From Clostridia bacterium (GTDB taxonomy: Bacteria > Bacillota > Clostridia > UBA1381 > UBA9506), in contig JAFQAZ010000001.1 of the NCBI GenBank assembly GCA_017416855.1, forward strand, positions 113,861-177,860: a DNA stretch of 64,000 nt, read 5' to 3'. The first letter of the stretch is position 1, and the number at the start of each line of letters is the position of its first letter. Position numbers and translations under genes: made by a program. Below the pieces are notes generated by a model. The model saw only the letters and a list, made by a program, of their open reading frames with translations, ran no database searches and was not told the DNA's origin. Shown here piece by piece: positions 16,602 through 25,369 of the stretch.

Positions 16602-16997
16602 ATGAAAAAATTGCCTTTGGTTATAAAACTTGTACTTTGCATTATTTTTCCACCGTTTGCTATTCTTTGGATTATCAGTGTGCTTTTAGGCGGCTTTGGG
16701 AATATAGGCGACCCGTTGTCAAACACCAATGAAATGGTGAAATGTCTTGTGGATATGTCCAATAATCCATGCAATGAGACGGTTAACACCTACCTTACGA
16801 CGCGTGAACGCGTTAAAGTTACCATAGGAACTGCTTTGTCTGACTATGAGAAAAACTGGCCGATTATCTGGGAAAAGGTTAACTGTTCAAACAAGGTTAC
16901 CACAGAACTCAAAACAAAGCTCCGTGATCACCTTATGTATAGCGGCAAGCTCTACCTGGCAGATCCTGAAGTGATAGACAATTACGAAGAGGCTTAA
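16602..16997 (+). CDS. Unrecognised 131-residue protein with one N-terminal membrane segment
   Basis: The N-terminus is a short basic stretch followed by one hydrophobic segment (about residues 6-32, LVLCIIFPPFAILWIISVLLGG). The rest is soluble and mixed alpha/beta, with two Cys (about 46 and 55) and a charged C-terminus. No cleavage site is obvious, so it may be a membrane-anchored protein. AAGAAGGGGGA precedes the ATG. It has a strong promoter and its own terminator. I do not recognise a family and assign no function. Confidence 0.75.
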   Translation: MKKLPLVIKLVLCIIFPPFAILWIISVLLGGFGNIGDPLSNTNEMVKCLVDMSNNPCNETVNTYLTTRERVKVTIGTALSDYEKNWPIIWEKVNCSNKVTTELKTKLRDHLMYSGKLYLADPEVIDNYEEA

Positions 16998-17010
16998 TAT
17001 TAGCAAAATC

Positions 17011-17038
17011 CGTGCTGCTTTAAAGTGGCGCGTTTTTT
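17011..17038 (+). terminator. Probable intrinsic terminator
   Basis: A stem with some G-U pairs (17011-17019 with 17024-17032) is followed by six T, 14 bases after the stop codon of the orphan gene. Confidence 0.65.
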
Positions 17039-17048
17039 GTTTTGAATG

Positions 17049-17077
17049 TTGCTATATTGTTTTGTTTGTGGTACAAT
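17049..17077 (+). promoter_or_regulatory. Promoter of the rsmB-rlmN-prpC-prkC operon
   Basis: TTGCTA (17049-17054), 17 bases, then TACAAT (17072-17077) preceded by TGG (extended -10). It lies between the preceding terminator and rsmB. Confidence 0.7.
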
Positions 17078-17112
17078 TATTTATATAGAAATTATTTGCA
17101 ATGAGGTTTATG

Positions 17113-18444
17113 ATGATACAGCCCAGAGAGATTGCCTTACAGATTTTATATGATATTGAAAAGCATCAGGCCTATCTGAATATCAGCTTTCAGAACCACG
17201 TAGAGGAAGCAGGATTATCAGCAAGGGATGCGGCTTTTGTAAAAGAAATTTGCTATGGTGTGATGCAATGGAAGCTCCGGTTGGACAATGCCATCAGTCG
17301 TTTTTCTTCTGTTAAGCTGAAAAAGCTGTCTCCTTATGTGCTGTCGCTACTGCGAATGGGCTTGTATCAGCTGTTTTTTATGGATAAAATTCCGCCGAAT
17401 GCGGCGGTGAATGAAGCGGTGAAGCTGGCCGGACGATATGCCAAACAGTCCAAAGGCTTTATCAATGCCATCCTGCGGCGTGCAGTGCGGGAAGGAGAAC
17501 AGTTACCGGAAGGAAGCGGCGATGAGTCGCTGGCTGTTCGTTATTCCCATCCGGTAGAATTGGTGCGATTTATGAGGAAACACCTTGGGGAAGAGAAAAC
17601 CCTGCGCCTTTTGCAAGAAAATAATCAGACACCGCCATTATTTGTTCGTGTGAATACCTTAAAAACTACCCGGGCAGACCTGATAACATCTCTGGCGGAA
17701 GAAGGTATAGAAACAAAAGAGGGTATGTGGTCCGATTCCTGCCTTGTGTGGGAAGGCGGCGCGATACAGTCCCTTTCGGCCTATCAAAAAGGATTTTTTA
17801 CTGTGCAGGACCAGAGCGCACAGCTGGCAGCCCTGGCGCTGGCACCGCAACCCGGTGAAAGGGTGTTTGATATGTGTGCGGCTCCCGGTGGCAAAACCAC
17901 ACATATGGCAGAGTTAATGGAAAATCAGGGCGAAATTGTTGCTCTTGATATATATGAAAAACGCTTGCACTCTGTAACAGAGACAGCAAAGCGCCTTGGT
18001 ATATCCATCATTCGCACAGAGGCTTCAGATGCCCGGCAGTTTGAACCGGCTGAGCCGGCAGATAAAATTCTGATTGATGCTCCCTGCTCCGGTATGGGTG
18101 TCATTCGTCGCAGACCGGACCTGCGATATAAAGAAGGATTAACAGACAGCAACGAGCTGACAGAAACTCAGGGGGCTATTTTAGAACACTGCGCCGGCTT
18201 GTTGAAGGATGGCGGCGAAATGGTTTACAGCACCTGCACGGTGAATCCGGCAGAAAACGAAGAAGTGGTTGTGGCTTTTTTGGAGCGGCATAAGGATTTT
18301 TCGCTAATGCCGGTAGAAAACCCTCATATTGTGGGATTGGGTGCTGAGCTGCTAAAAAATGGGATGGCCACCTTTTATCCTGATATGCAGGGTGGAGACG
18401 GATTTTTTATTGCTAAGCTGAAAAAGGAGTCAGCACAATCATGA
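17113..18444 (+). CDS. rsmB: 16S rRNA (cytosine-967-C5) methyltransferase
   Basis: The protein is 443 residues from the chosen start. An N-terminal NusB-like RNA-binding domain (about 1-135) precedes the SAM-dependent methyltransferase domain, which shows FDMCAAPGGKT (SAM loop, about 253-263), IDAPCSGMGVIRRRPD (motif IV) and VYSTCTVNPAENE (motif VI). The two Cys in PCSG and STCT are the release and nucleophilic residues. It methylates C967 of 16S rRNA. The ATG at 17113 follows GAGG by six bases; ATGs at 17101 and 17110 overlap or crowd it. Its stop overlaps the rlmN start (ATGA), showing tight coupling. Confidence 0.95.
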   Translation: MIQPREIALQILYDIEKHQAYLNISFQNHVEEAGLSARDAAFVKEICYGVMQWKLRLDNAISRFSSVKLKKLSPYVLSLLRMGLYQLFFMDKIPPNAAVNEAVKLAGRYAKQSKGFINAILRRAVREGEQLPEGSGDESLAVRYSHPVELVRFMRKHLGEEKTLRLLQENNQTPPLFVRVNTLKTTRADLITSLAEEGIETKEGMWSDSCLVWEGGAIQSLSAYQKGFFTVQDQSAQLAALALAPQPGERVFDMCAAPGGKTTHMAELMENQGEIVALDIYEKRLHSVTETAKRLGISIIRTEASDARQFEPAEPADKILIDAPCSGMGVIRRRPDLRYKEGLTDSNELTETQGAILEHCAGLLKDGGEMVYSTCTVNPAENEEVVVAFLERHKDFSLMPVENPHIVGLGAELLKNGMATFYPDMQGGDGFFIAKLKKESAQS

Positions 18445-19472
18445 CATATGATTTATATTCTCTGACGAAAAAAGAAATAGCGGAACTGGTCAGCAGTCTG
18501 GGTGAGAAGCCATACCGCGGAAAGCAGATTTTCACCTGGGTATACCGCGGTGTGACAAGCTTTGACGAGATGACAGATGTCTCCAAAGCCTTCCGCAGTA
18601 AGCTGGCAGAGGTTTGCACAATGGAACTGCCCAGAATTGAACGGAAGCAGGTTTCAGTTGACGGCACGGTAAAATATGCCTTCCGGCTTTCTGATGGCGA
18701 AGTGATTGAGAGCGTTGTCATGGTGTATCACCACGGCAACACCATTTGTCTATCCACGCAGGCAGGATGCAATATGGGATGTCGGTTTTGTGCCACGGCA
18801 ATCGGCGGCAAAACCAGAGATTTAACAGCCGGTGAAATCATTGGGCAGATTATGGCAGCGCAAAGGGATTTAAACTGCCGCATCGGTAATGTGGTGCTGA
18901 TGGGTATGGGTGAACCTCTGGATAATATGGAAAATGTCCTGAGATTTATGGAAATTGCCAATGATGTTGACGGAATCAATATCGGTTATCGACATTTTAC
19001 CTTGTCAACTTGCGGATTATGTGATAAAATTGAATTGTTAGGGCAAAAACAGTTGCCCATAACCTTATCGGTATCGGTTCATTCCCCTTTCGATGAAGAA
19101 AGAAGTGAAATGATGCCGGTGAATAAAAAATATCCCCTGGCAAAGCTGGTGGCTTCGTTGAAGAAATATCAGGAGGCTACAGGCAGGCGCATCAGCATAG
19201 AATATGCCTTGATACGGGATAAAAATGACAGTGCGGCTCACGCGGCAGCGCTGATGAATTTATTTGCAGGTATGCAATATCATGTGAATGTCATTCCCGT
19301 GAATCCGGCCCGCGAGGGCTTTGTGAAGAGCAGCAAAGAAAATGTACGGCGTTTTCTGGATTGCTTTGCCAAAAAGAATATTCCCGCCACTATGCGCCGG
19401 GAATTGGGTGCTGATATCAGTGCGGCTTGTGGCCAATTGAGGCACCAGGTACAAACGGGAAAGAAAAGTTGA
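18441..19472 (+). CDS. rlmN: Dual-specificity rRNA/tRNA adenine C2-methyltransferase
   Basis: This 343-residue radical-SAM enzyme methylates A2503 of 23S rRNA and A37 of some tRNAs. The cluster motif is CNMGCRFC (CxxxCxxC, about residues 110-117). FTLSTCGLCDKI, SVHSPFDEERSEMMPVNKKYP and the C-terminal MRRELGADISAACGQL segment, with the conserved methyl-carrying Cys, are typical. The ATG overlaps the rsmB stop by four bases. Length is normal for the family. Confidence 0.96.
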   Translation: MTYDLYSLTKKEIAELVSSLGEKPYRGKQIFTWVYRGVTSFDEMTDVSKAFRSKLAEVCTMELPRIERKQVSVDGTVKYAFRLSDGEVIESVVMVYHHGNTICLSTQAGCNMGCRFCATAIGGKTRDLTAGEIIGQIMAAQRDLNCRIGNVVLMGMGEPLDNMENVLRFMEIANDVDGINIGYRHFTLSTCGLCDKIELLGQKQLPITLSVSVHSPFDEERSEMMPVNKKYPLAKLVASLKKYQEATGRRISIEYALIRDKNDSAAHAAALMNLFAGMQYHVNVIPVNPAREGFVKSSKENVRRFLDCFAKKNIPATMRRELGADISAACGQLRHQVQTGKKS

Positions 19473-19481
19473 GGTGAAACC

Positions 19482-20249
19482 ATGTTACAGTTTGAAGGTT
19501 ATACCGATGTGGGACGAACACGGCCCATTAACGAAGACAGCTTTTACATATCGGAATACAATCGTGAACTGGAAGCGGCCTATGTGATTGTGGCAGACGG
19601 TATGGGCGGCCATCAGGCGGGCGAAGTAGCCAGTTCTATGGCCATTATGCAAATCAGCGATGTGATTAATCAAACATTCACAGCTGATATGTCACCTTCT
19701 GCTATTAAAGACATGCTTGTGCAGTCCGTAAAAAAGGCCAATGCTCTGATTTATGATAAAGGGCAGGCAGAAGAGGGCTGTTGGGGGATGGGCACAACGG
19801 TGACAATGTGTTTTATTCTGGGGGAAAAAGCATTTGTTGCTCATGTGGGCGATTCCCGTGCCTATATTTTACGGCAAGGGGAACTGCACCAGATAACTGT
19901 GGACCATTCGTTGGTTCAGGAACTGTTGCAAAAGGGTCAGATTACAGAAGAAGAGGCCAAACACCATCCACAGAAAAATGTGATTACCCGTGCGTTGGGA
20001 ACCGATACCGGCGTAGAAATTGACTTATATGAGTTTACGTTGCACGATGGTGATGTGATGCTGCTGTGCACGGACGGACTTTCCAATATGCTGCCTGACG
20101 AGGTGCTGGCAGATATGTTGAAGGAAGGCGGCGGTGCATTGCACATTGTGGCAAAAGAGTTAGTGGCGGCGGCAAATGAGCAGGGCGGCATAGATAATAT
20201 TACTGCAGTCGTTCTGACAAAAGAATCTGGCTTGGGCGGAAAGGAATGA
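19482..20249 (+). CDS. prpC: PP2C-type Ser/Thr protein phosphatase (PrpC/Stp)
   Basis: The 255-residue PPM phosphatase removes phosphate from targets of the neighbouring PASTA kinase. Metal-binding motifs are RPINEDSF (about 9-16), VADGMGGHQAGE (about 36-47), VGDSRAY (about 125-131), LCTDGLSNM (about 190) and GGIDNIT near the end. It is cytosolic with no membrane segment. GAGGTGA precedes the ATG, and the stop overlaps the first ATG of the kinase reading frame. The phosphatase/kinase pair in this order between rlmN and rsgA is conserved in Bacillota. Confidence 0.96.
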   Translation: MLQFEGYTDVGRTRPINEDSFYISEYNRELEAAYVIVADGMGGHQAGEVASSMAIMQISDVINQTFTADMSPSAIKDMLVQSVKKANALIYDKGQAEEGCWGMGTTVTMCFILGEKAFVAHVGDSRAYILRQGELHQITVDHSLVQELLQKGQITEEEAKHHPQKNVITRALGTDTGVEIDLYEFTLHDGDVMLLCTDGLSNMLPDEVLADMLKEGGGALHIVAKELVAAANEQGGIDNITAVVLTKESGLGGKE

Positions 20250-20254
20250 GAGAT

Positions 20255-22024
20255 ATGACCAATGGAACATTAATCGGAAACCGATATGAAATTGTCGAAA
20301 CCATCGGCAAAGGTGGCATGGCCATTGTCTACAAGGCAAAATGCCAGATTTTAAACCGCTATGTGGCACTGAAAGTGTTGCGTCCGGAATACAGGGAAGA
20401 TAAAGACTTTATCAGTCGCTTTAAGGTGGAAGCGCAGTCTGCCGGCAGTCTGTCTCATCCTAATGTGGTATCTATTTATGATGTTGTGCAGGATGATGAG
20501 CTGGATTACATAGTTATGGAATATGTTGAAGGCGTTACCTTAAAGCAATATATTGAGGCCAAGGGCAACATCCCATGGCGCGAGGCCGTGGACTATGCAG
20601 CACAAATTTGTGCTGGTCTTGACCATGCTCATAAAAAAGGTATTGTTCATAAAGATATTAAACCTCATAATGTGATTATTACCCGTGAGGGAACCTTGAA
20701 AATAACAGATTTCGGTATTGCCAAGGTGATGAGCTCCAGCACCATTACAACGGGGAACACAACCATGGGCAGTGTGCATTATTTCTCACCGGAACAGGCT
20801 CGCGGTGGTTATACCGATGTGAAAACAGATATTTATTCCTTAGGCGTGGTGCTATATGAAATGGTCACCGGTAAACTGCCCTTTGAAGGCGATACAGCCA
20901 TTGCGGTGGCTATGCAGCATATTGAAAAGGAAGCGATTTTGCCCAGCGTGCTGGCGCCGGATATCCCGAAATCTCTGGAAAATGTCATTCGACGTGCTAT
21001 GAGCAAGGAAAAAGCAATGCGCTACGATTCAGTTATGCAAATGCTGGTGGATTTGAAAAAAGTGTATACCGGCAATGAAGTGACCTTTGCTTCCAATGTA
21101 ACCGGCAACACCATTGTGACACCGATTATCAAAACGGAAGAAAATGACACGGAGAACCTCAGTTCATCAGATTCTTCCAATCGCAAAAAGGATATTTTAA
21201 GTGTTTTGGCAGGCACAGCCGCCGGCATTGTACTTGTTGTTTTGCTGTTTTTCCTGGGATATTTTCTGATTGGCGGTGGAGCGGCGGATATTCCATTACC
21301 GAATTTTGTGGGCTTAACCGCAGAAGAAGCTAAAGAACAGGTGAAAGATACCAAGTTGGTTCTCACCTTTGAGGAAGAAGAGAGCGATACGGTAGCCGTA
21401 GGTACCATTATTCGGCAAGAGCCAAAGGCAGAGAAAAAAGTGAAAGAAAATGCTACCATTAAGCTCTTTATCAGCGCTGATAAAGAGGGTGACAATACCT
21501 CCGGCGAACTGAAAACATTTTCCATGCCGGACCTGTTGAACAAAAACAGAGCAGATGCAGAAGAAATTCTGCGGAAAGATGATATCGTATTTTCAGTAGT
21601 GGAAGAAGAAAGTGAAACCGTTTGGGAAGACTGTGTGTTACGCCAGACACCCACGGCCGGTACTGAGATTGATGCGGCTACAACGGTTACCATTTATGTT
21701 GGTGTTGCCAAGGAAAAAGAAATGGCAGAGGTTCCCAACTTACTGGGGCTTTCTCTGGAAGAGGCTAAAGAAGATCTGCTGGGAGCAGGTCTCAACTGGG
21801 GCAATATTATTGAGGCAGAGAGCAACAAGCCTGCTGGAACTGTTCTTTCGCAGTCCATTCGTCCCGGGGTTGAGTTAAAAAGTGAAACCAGTATTGATTT
21901 AAAAGTTTCCAAAGGCGCAAAGGCAACACCGGAACCCACAGCAGAGCCGGCGGTATCCACACCGGCACCTACGACGAAACCGAGTATTGTGATTGGTCCG
22001 CCTAATGCCGGCGGTGCAGAATAG
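20255..22024 (+). CDS. prkC: PASTA-domain Ser/Thr protein kinase (PrkC/StkP type)
   Basis: The protein is 589 residues from the ATG at 20255, chosen because AAAGGA sits nine bases upstream; the ATG at 20246 abuts it. The cytoplasmic Hanks-type kinase (about 10-270) has GKGGMAIVYKA, the VALKVL Lys, HKDIKPHN and DFGIAKV. One membrane helix follows (about 315-338), then three extracellular PASTA domains (about 347-415, 425-490, 492-560), which in the family bind muropeptides or lipid II, and a Pro/Thr-rich tail. It regulates growth, cell-wall synthesis and germination or biofilm in Bacillota. Confidence 0.95.
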   Translation: MTNGTLIGNRYEIVETIGKGGMAIVYKAKCQILNRYVALKVLRPEYREDKDFISRFKVEAQSAGSLSHPNVVSIYDVVQDDELDYIVMEYVEGVTLKQYIEAKGNIPWREAVDYAAQICAGLDHAHKKGIVHKDIKPHNVIITREGTLKITDFGIAKVMSSSTITTGNTTMGSVHYFSPEQARGGYTDVKTDIYSLGVVLYEMVTGKLPFEGDTAIAVAMQHIEKEAILPSVLAPDIPKSLENVIRRAMSKEKAMRYDSVMQMLVDLKKVYTGNEVTFASNVTGNTIVTPIIKTEENDTENLSSSDSSNRKKDILSVLAGTAAGIVLVVLLFFLGYFLIGGGAADIPLPNFVGLTAEEAKEQVKDTKLVLTFEEEESDTVAVGTIIRQEPKAEKKVKENATIKLFISADKEGDNTSGELKTFSMPDLLNKNRADAEEILRKDDIVFSVVEEESETVWEDCVLRQTPTAGTEIDAATTVTIYVGVAKEKEMAEVPNLLGLSLEEAKEDLLGAGLNWGNIIEAESNKPAGTVLSQSIRPGVELKSETSIDLKVSKGAKATPEPTAEPAVSTPAPTTKPSIVIGPPNAGGAE

Positions 22025-22031
22025 GAGCAAT

Positions 22032-22907
22032 ATGTTAACAGGAACAATTATCAAGGGAATCGGTGGGTTTTACTATGTGCAAACTACCGAAGGTTTAATT
22101 GAATGCCGTGCCCGAGGACGTTTCAGAAAAGACGGCGCAAAGCCTATGATTGGCGATATGGTGCAGATTTTGCAAACGGCAGAGGATGTGACCAAGGGCA
22201 GCGTGGAAGAAATTTTGCCCCGTAAAAATTCCTTCATCCGTCCACCTGTGGCAAATATTGACCAGATGATTATTACGATGGCGACATCGAATCCGGAACC
22301 GAACCTTTTACTGGTGGACCGTTTAACGGTAGAGGCAGAGGCGGCCGGGGTCAAGCCGATTATTTGTGTGAACAAGCTGGATTTGGATGCAAACAAAGCA
22401 GAACAAATCAAAGCAATTTACGAAAAAGCCGGCTATCCTGTCTTGCTGGTCAGCGCCCGGGAAGAAACAGGCATTGCGGAACTGGAAGCAGTTTTAAAAG
22501 ACAAAATAACGGCTTTTGCCGGAAACTCCGGTGTGGGAAAATCCAGTTTATTAAACCGCTTGAGTGAAGCCTTTGGCTTAGAAACCGGCGATGTTAGCGA
22601 AAAGACCCAAAGGGGCCGGCACACCACCCGTCACACAGAACTGTTTGAACTGCCCTTTGGCGGCTATGTGTTTGATACACCGGGCTTTTCCTCGTATGAA
22701 ACGGAAGGACTGATGCCGGAGGAACTGGCCGGATTATTTCCGGAAATCAGGCAGGCAGAAGGCGGCTGCCGTTTTGCCGGCTGCGCTCATGTGGCAGAGC
22801 CAGGCTGTGTGGTAAAAGATGCCTTGCAGGCAGGCAAAATTGCCCCGGAGCGGTATGAAAATTATTGTATTTTATATGCGGAAGCAAAAAATAATAAAAT
22901 GTGGTAA
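22032..22907 (+). CDS. rsgA: Ribosome small-subunit-dependent GTPase A
   Basis: The 291-residue circularly permuted GTPase assists late 30S assembly. An N-terminal OB fold (about 1-65) is followed by G4 (VNKLD, about 113), G1 (AGNSGVGKSSLLN, about 162-174), the HTTRH loop and G3 (FDTPGFSS, about 215), in the permuted order. The C-terminal zinc motif is visible in CRFAGCAHVAEPGC. TAGGAG lies upstream of the ATG at 22032; the frame extends further upstream, but that would read into prkC. It lies seven bases after prkC. Confidence 0.96.
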   Translation: MLTGTIIKGIGGFYYVQTTEGLIECRARGRFRKDGAKPMIGDMVQILQTAEDVTKGSVEEILPRKNSFIRPPVANIDQMIITMATSNPEPNLLLVDRLTVEAEAAGVKPIICVNKLDLDANKAEQIKAIYEKAGYPVLLVSAREETGIAELEAVLKDKITAFAGNSGVGKSSLLNRLSEAFGLETGDVSEKTQRGRHTTRHTELFELPFGGYVFDTPGFSSYETEGLMPEELAGLFPEIRQAEGGCRFAGCAHVAEPGCVVKDALQAGKIAPERYENYCILYAEAKNNKMW

Positions 22908-22930
22908 CAGATAAGAAAGGACGATTTTAC

Positions 22931-23575
22931 ATGGCAATCAAATTAGCACCGTCATTGTTGGCGGCAGATTTTTCAAGGTTAGCAGAAGAGGTTCAGAACA
23001 TTGAGGCAGCAGGCGCCGACTATCTCCATTTGGATGTAATGGATGGTCACTTAGTGCCCAATCTTTCTTTTGGTACACCGGTGCTGTCCGGTTTGCGCAA
23101 AAAGAGCAACCTGGTATTTGATGCACACTTGATGATTACCGATCCTCATAAATATGTAGAATCATTTGCAAAAGCAGGTGCTGATATCATTACCATTCAT
23201 GTGGAGTGCAACAGCAACATAGACGAAACCTTGGATTTGATTCATTCTTTAGGCAAAAAAGCAGGTCTTGCGTTAAATCCCGATGCAGACTTATCCCGGG
23301 CTATGCCTTATTTTGACAAAATTGATATGCTTCTGATTATGAGTGTTTATGCAGGTTTTGGCGGTCAAAGCTATATTCCTGATGTGAACGATAAAATCAG
23401 AGAAGCACGTCGTTTGCTGGGTCCTGATTTTGATATTCAGGTAGACGGCGGTGTATACTTACATAACTTAAATGTGCCTGTTGAAGCCGGTGCGAATGTA
23501 ATTGTTGCCGGTAGTGCTGTGTTTGGCAGCGAAGACCCGGCACAGGCTGTACGCGATTTTAAAGCAGCTTATTAA
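22931..23575 (+). CDS. rpe: Ribulose-phosphate 3-epimerase
   Basis: The 214-residue TIM barrel interconverts ribulose 5-phosphate and xylulose 5-phosphate. Family features: LAPSLLAADF at the start, LDVMDGHLVPN with metal-binding His and Asp (about 33-44), DAHLMI (about 65), MSVYAGFGGQ and QVDGGVY (about 175). Here the usual MSVNPGFGGQ reads MSVYAGFGGQ, a small variation in the phosphate loop. AAAGGACG precedes the ATG. It sits between rsgA and thiN as in many Bacillota. Confidence 0.95.
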   Translation: MAIKLAPSLLAADFSRLAEEVQNIEAAGADYLHLDVMDGHLVPNLSFGTPVLSGLRKKSNLVFDAHLMITDPHKYVESFAKAGADIITIHVECNSNIDETLDLIHSLGKKAGLALNPDADLSRAMPYFDKIDMLLIMSVYAGFGGQSYIPDVNDKIREARRLLGPDFDIQVDGGVYLHNLNVPVEAGANVIVAGSAVFGSEDPAQAVRDFKAAY

Positions 23576-23591
23576 TCGGAGGAACATTGCT

Positions 23592-24212
23592 ATGAGAGCA
23601 ATTGTGATAGCGGGCGGAACCATTGGGTCGCCCGCTTTTTACAAGTCTATAATTAAGCCCGCTGACCGCGTGATTTGTGCAGACAGTGGTTATATGAATG
23701 CGGCTAAAATCGGCATTGTACCGGATCTGGTGATTGGCGATTTTGATTCATCAAAGCGCAGCGGTGTGCCTGAGGGTGTGCCGGTGCGGGTGCTACCCGT
23801 GGAAAAGGACAGAACAGATTTGCACGAATGTCTGGTGACAGCCATGGAGGAAGGTGCAACGGAGATTGTGGTCTTTGGCGCCCGTGGCAGCCGGTTAGAC
23901 CACAGCATGGCGGCTATCTCTCTTTTACGTCTGGGGTTGGAACAAGGTGTACCCATCCGGCTGGTGGATGAGTGCAATGAAGTGTTTTTGGTGGATAGAG
24001 AAGCGGTGATTCCCCGGAAAGAAGGGTACAAATTATCGTTATTACCTATGACACCGGTGCAAGGAATTTGTACAGAAGGACTGTATTATCCCTTGCAGGA
24101 TGCTGAAATGGATTGGGGCAACCCCTATGGTGTCAGCAATGAATTTATTGCTGACACAGCCAAAATCACCGTAAAAGAAGGTATTTTAATGGTGATGGTC
24201 AGTCACGACTGA
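23592..24212 (+). CDS. thiN: Thiamine pyrophosphokinase
   Basis: The 206-residue enzyme transfers pyrophosphate from ATP to thiamine to make TPP. Motifs are ICADSGYMNAAKIGIVPDLVIGDFDSS (the DFDS catalytic/metal site, about 50-56), DRTDLHECL, and FGARGSRLDHSMA. The start is the ATG at 23592 with GGAGG ten bases upstream; upstream extension in frame would overlap rpe. Length fits the family. No TPP riboswitch is seen here, so expression follows the operon. Confidence 0.93.
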   Translation: MRAIVIAGGTIGSPAFYKSIIKPADRVICADSGYMNAAKIGIVPDLVIGDFDSSKRSGVPEGVPVRVLPVEKDRTDLHECLVTAMEEGATEIVVFGARGSRLDHSMAAISLLRLGLEQGVPIRLVDECNEVFLVDREAVIPRKEGYKLSLLPMTPVQGICTEGLYYPLQDAEMDWGNPYGVSNEFIADTAKITVKEGILMVMVSHD

Positions 24213-24224
24213 AAAGGAGACACT

Positions 24225-25040
24225 ATGAGTATTAAACTGATTGCATTTGATATGGATTACACCTTGCTCAGAACCGGAGGTGCACTATCAGATTTTACGG
24301 CGGAGACACTCCGTGAAGCACAAAAGCGGGGCATTATCACAGTACCGGTAACGGGTAGAAATCTGGAGGAACTGGAAAGCTTGCTGCCGGCATTGGGCGA
24401 GATTCCTTATGCGGTGACGGTAAATGGTTGTGTAGTTTGGGATTTAAAGGCAAAAACAAGAATCTACCGGGAAACAGCACCACAGGCAGAAATGCTGAAA
24501 ATGCTGGAAAAAGCCATATCAATGGATATTTACACAGAGGTATATAGCGGTTCGGTGTATACCAATCCTTATTGTTATGAAAATATGGCAGCCTTGGGTA
24601 TGCCACCGGATCAGGTGCCGCTCTTCAAAGCGACCCGTACCGTGGTGCCGGATTTATACAAGGCCATGGAAGAATTGGGTGCTATGGAAAAAATGCATCT
24701 GGTGTTCTACGATGTGCCGGATAAACATAAACGTCAGGGTGTGTTTTTGGGGCATCCCGAATTTTCCTACACCGCGGCCTATGTGAATAATTTAGAGCTG
24801 TGCTCGAAAAAAGTCAATAAAGCTAATGGCCTTGCGGCTCTGGCAGAGCATTTGGGCCTTTCGGCTGATGAAGTGATGGCATTAGGAGACGGCGCCAACG
24901 ATGCCTGCATGTTAGAGTGGGCCGGCCTTGGCGTGGCTATGGCTAATGCGGTGCCGGAGGCAAAAGAAGCGGCAGATGTGATGACTCTTTCTAATGATGA
25001 AGACGGAGCAGCAGTTGCGATAGAGAAATATTGTTTCTGA
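24225..25040 (+). CDS. HAD-superfamily Cof-type sugar phosphatase
   Basis: The 271-residue protein has the HAD nucleophile motif FDMDYTLL (DxDxT, about residues 7-14), PVTGRN (motif II, about 41), a Lys in KKVNKANGL and GDGANDACML (motif IV). A cap of the Cof/YidA type lies between motifs II and III. Such enzymes dephosphorylate sugar phosphates or flavin/thiamine intermediates; the thiN neighbour makes a vitamin role possible but unproven. AAGGAG precedes the ATG. It is the last gene of the 17-25 kb operon. Confidence 0.87.
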   Translation: MSIKLIAFDMDYTLLRTGGALSDFTAETLREAQKRGIITVPVTGRNLEELESLLPALGEIPYAVTVNGCVVWDLKAKTRIYRETAPQAEMLKMLEKAISMDIYTEVYSGSVYTNPYCYENMAALGMPPDQVPLFKATRTVVPDLYKAMEELGAMEKMHLVFYDVPDKHKRQGVFLGHPEFSYTAAYVNNLELCSKKVNKANGLAALAEHLGLSADEVMALGDGANDACMLEWAGLGVAMANAVPEAKEAADVMTLSNDEDGAAVAIEKYCF

Positions 25041-25088
25041 GCATAACTGGCGCTGATGGTGTTGATAGCTGATGGATGAGGTGAAATC

Positions 25089-25118
25089 GTAGGGGAGGGC
25101 ACAGAGACCCTCCCCTAC
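25089..25118. repeat. G/C-rich perfect hairpin (GTAGGGGAGGG type)
   Basis: GTAGGGGAGGG (25089-25099) and CCCTCCCCTAC (25108-25118) form a perfect 11-bp stem with an 8-base loop. There is no T run, so it is not a standard terminator. G4/C4-rich hairpins of this kind occur as dispersed intergenic repeats in some Clostridia; only one copy is in this window. Confidence 0.55.
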
Positions 25119-25140
25119 TTATAAAAAGGAGTAGAGTTAT

Positions 25141-25290
25141 ATGGGTAAAGGGATTTTAGCAGCGTTTATCACTTTGGTTGTTGGATTGTTGACGATGAGT
25201 GTGTTTACAGGAGCAAAAGAAGTTGGTGTTGTTGTTTCTATTTCTGTTATGGGAGCATTAATTATTTGCTTTAATGAGAACAAGATGTAA
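25141..25290 (+). CDS. Small membrane protein of 49 residues
   Basis: A short open frame begins with ATG nine bases after AAGGAG and ends with TAA. It encodes two hydrophobic segments (about 5-20, ILAAFITLVVGLLTMSV, and 28-43, VGVVVSISVMGALIICF) joined by a short polar turn, and ends NENKM. The good ribosome site and coherent two-helix pattern support expression. I know no function; it lies beside a transporter gene in an AT-richer stretch. Confidence 0.6.
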   Translation: MGKGILAAFITLVVGLLTMSVFTGAKEVGVVVSISVMGALIICFNENKM

Positions 25291-25369
25291 TATTGTCTTT
25301 TAGTCCTGACTTGACACGAACTCAAACTTAATAAAGTTAAATATAATATAGGAGGTCACATATTTAAAA

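Noticed and set aside
21022..21693. A 223-codon antisense frame within prkC
   Set aside because: The Ser/Thr/Val-rich translation is typical of an antisense shadow of a well-conserved gene; no promoter or ribosome site supports it.
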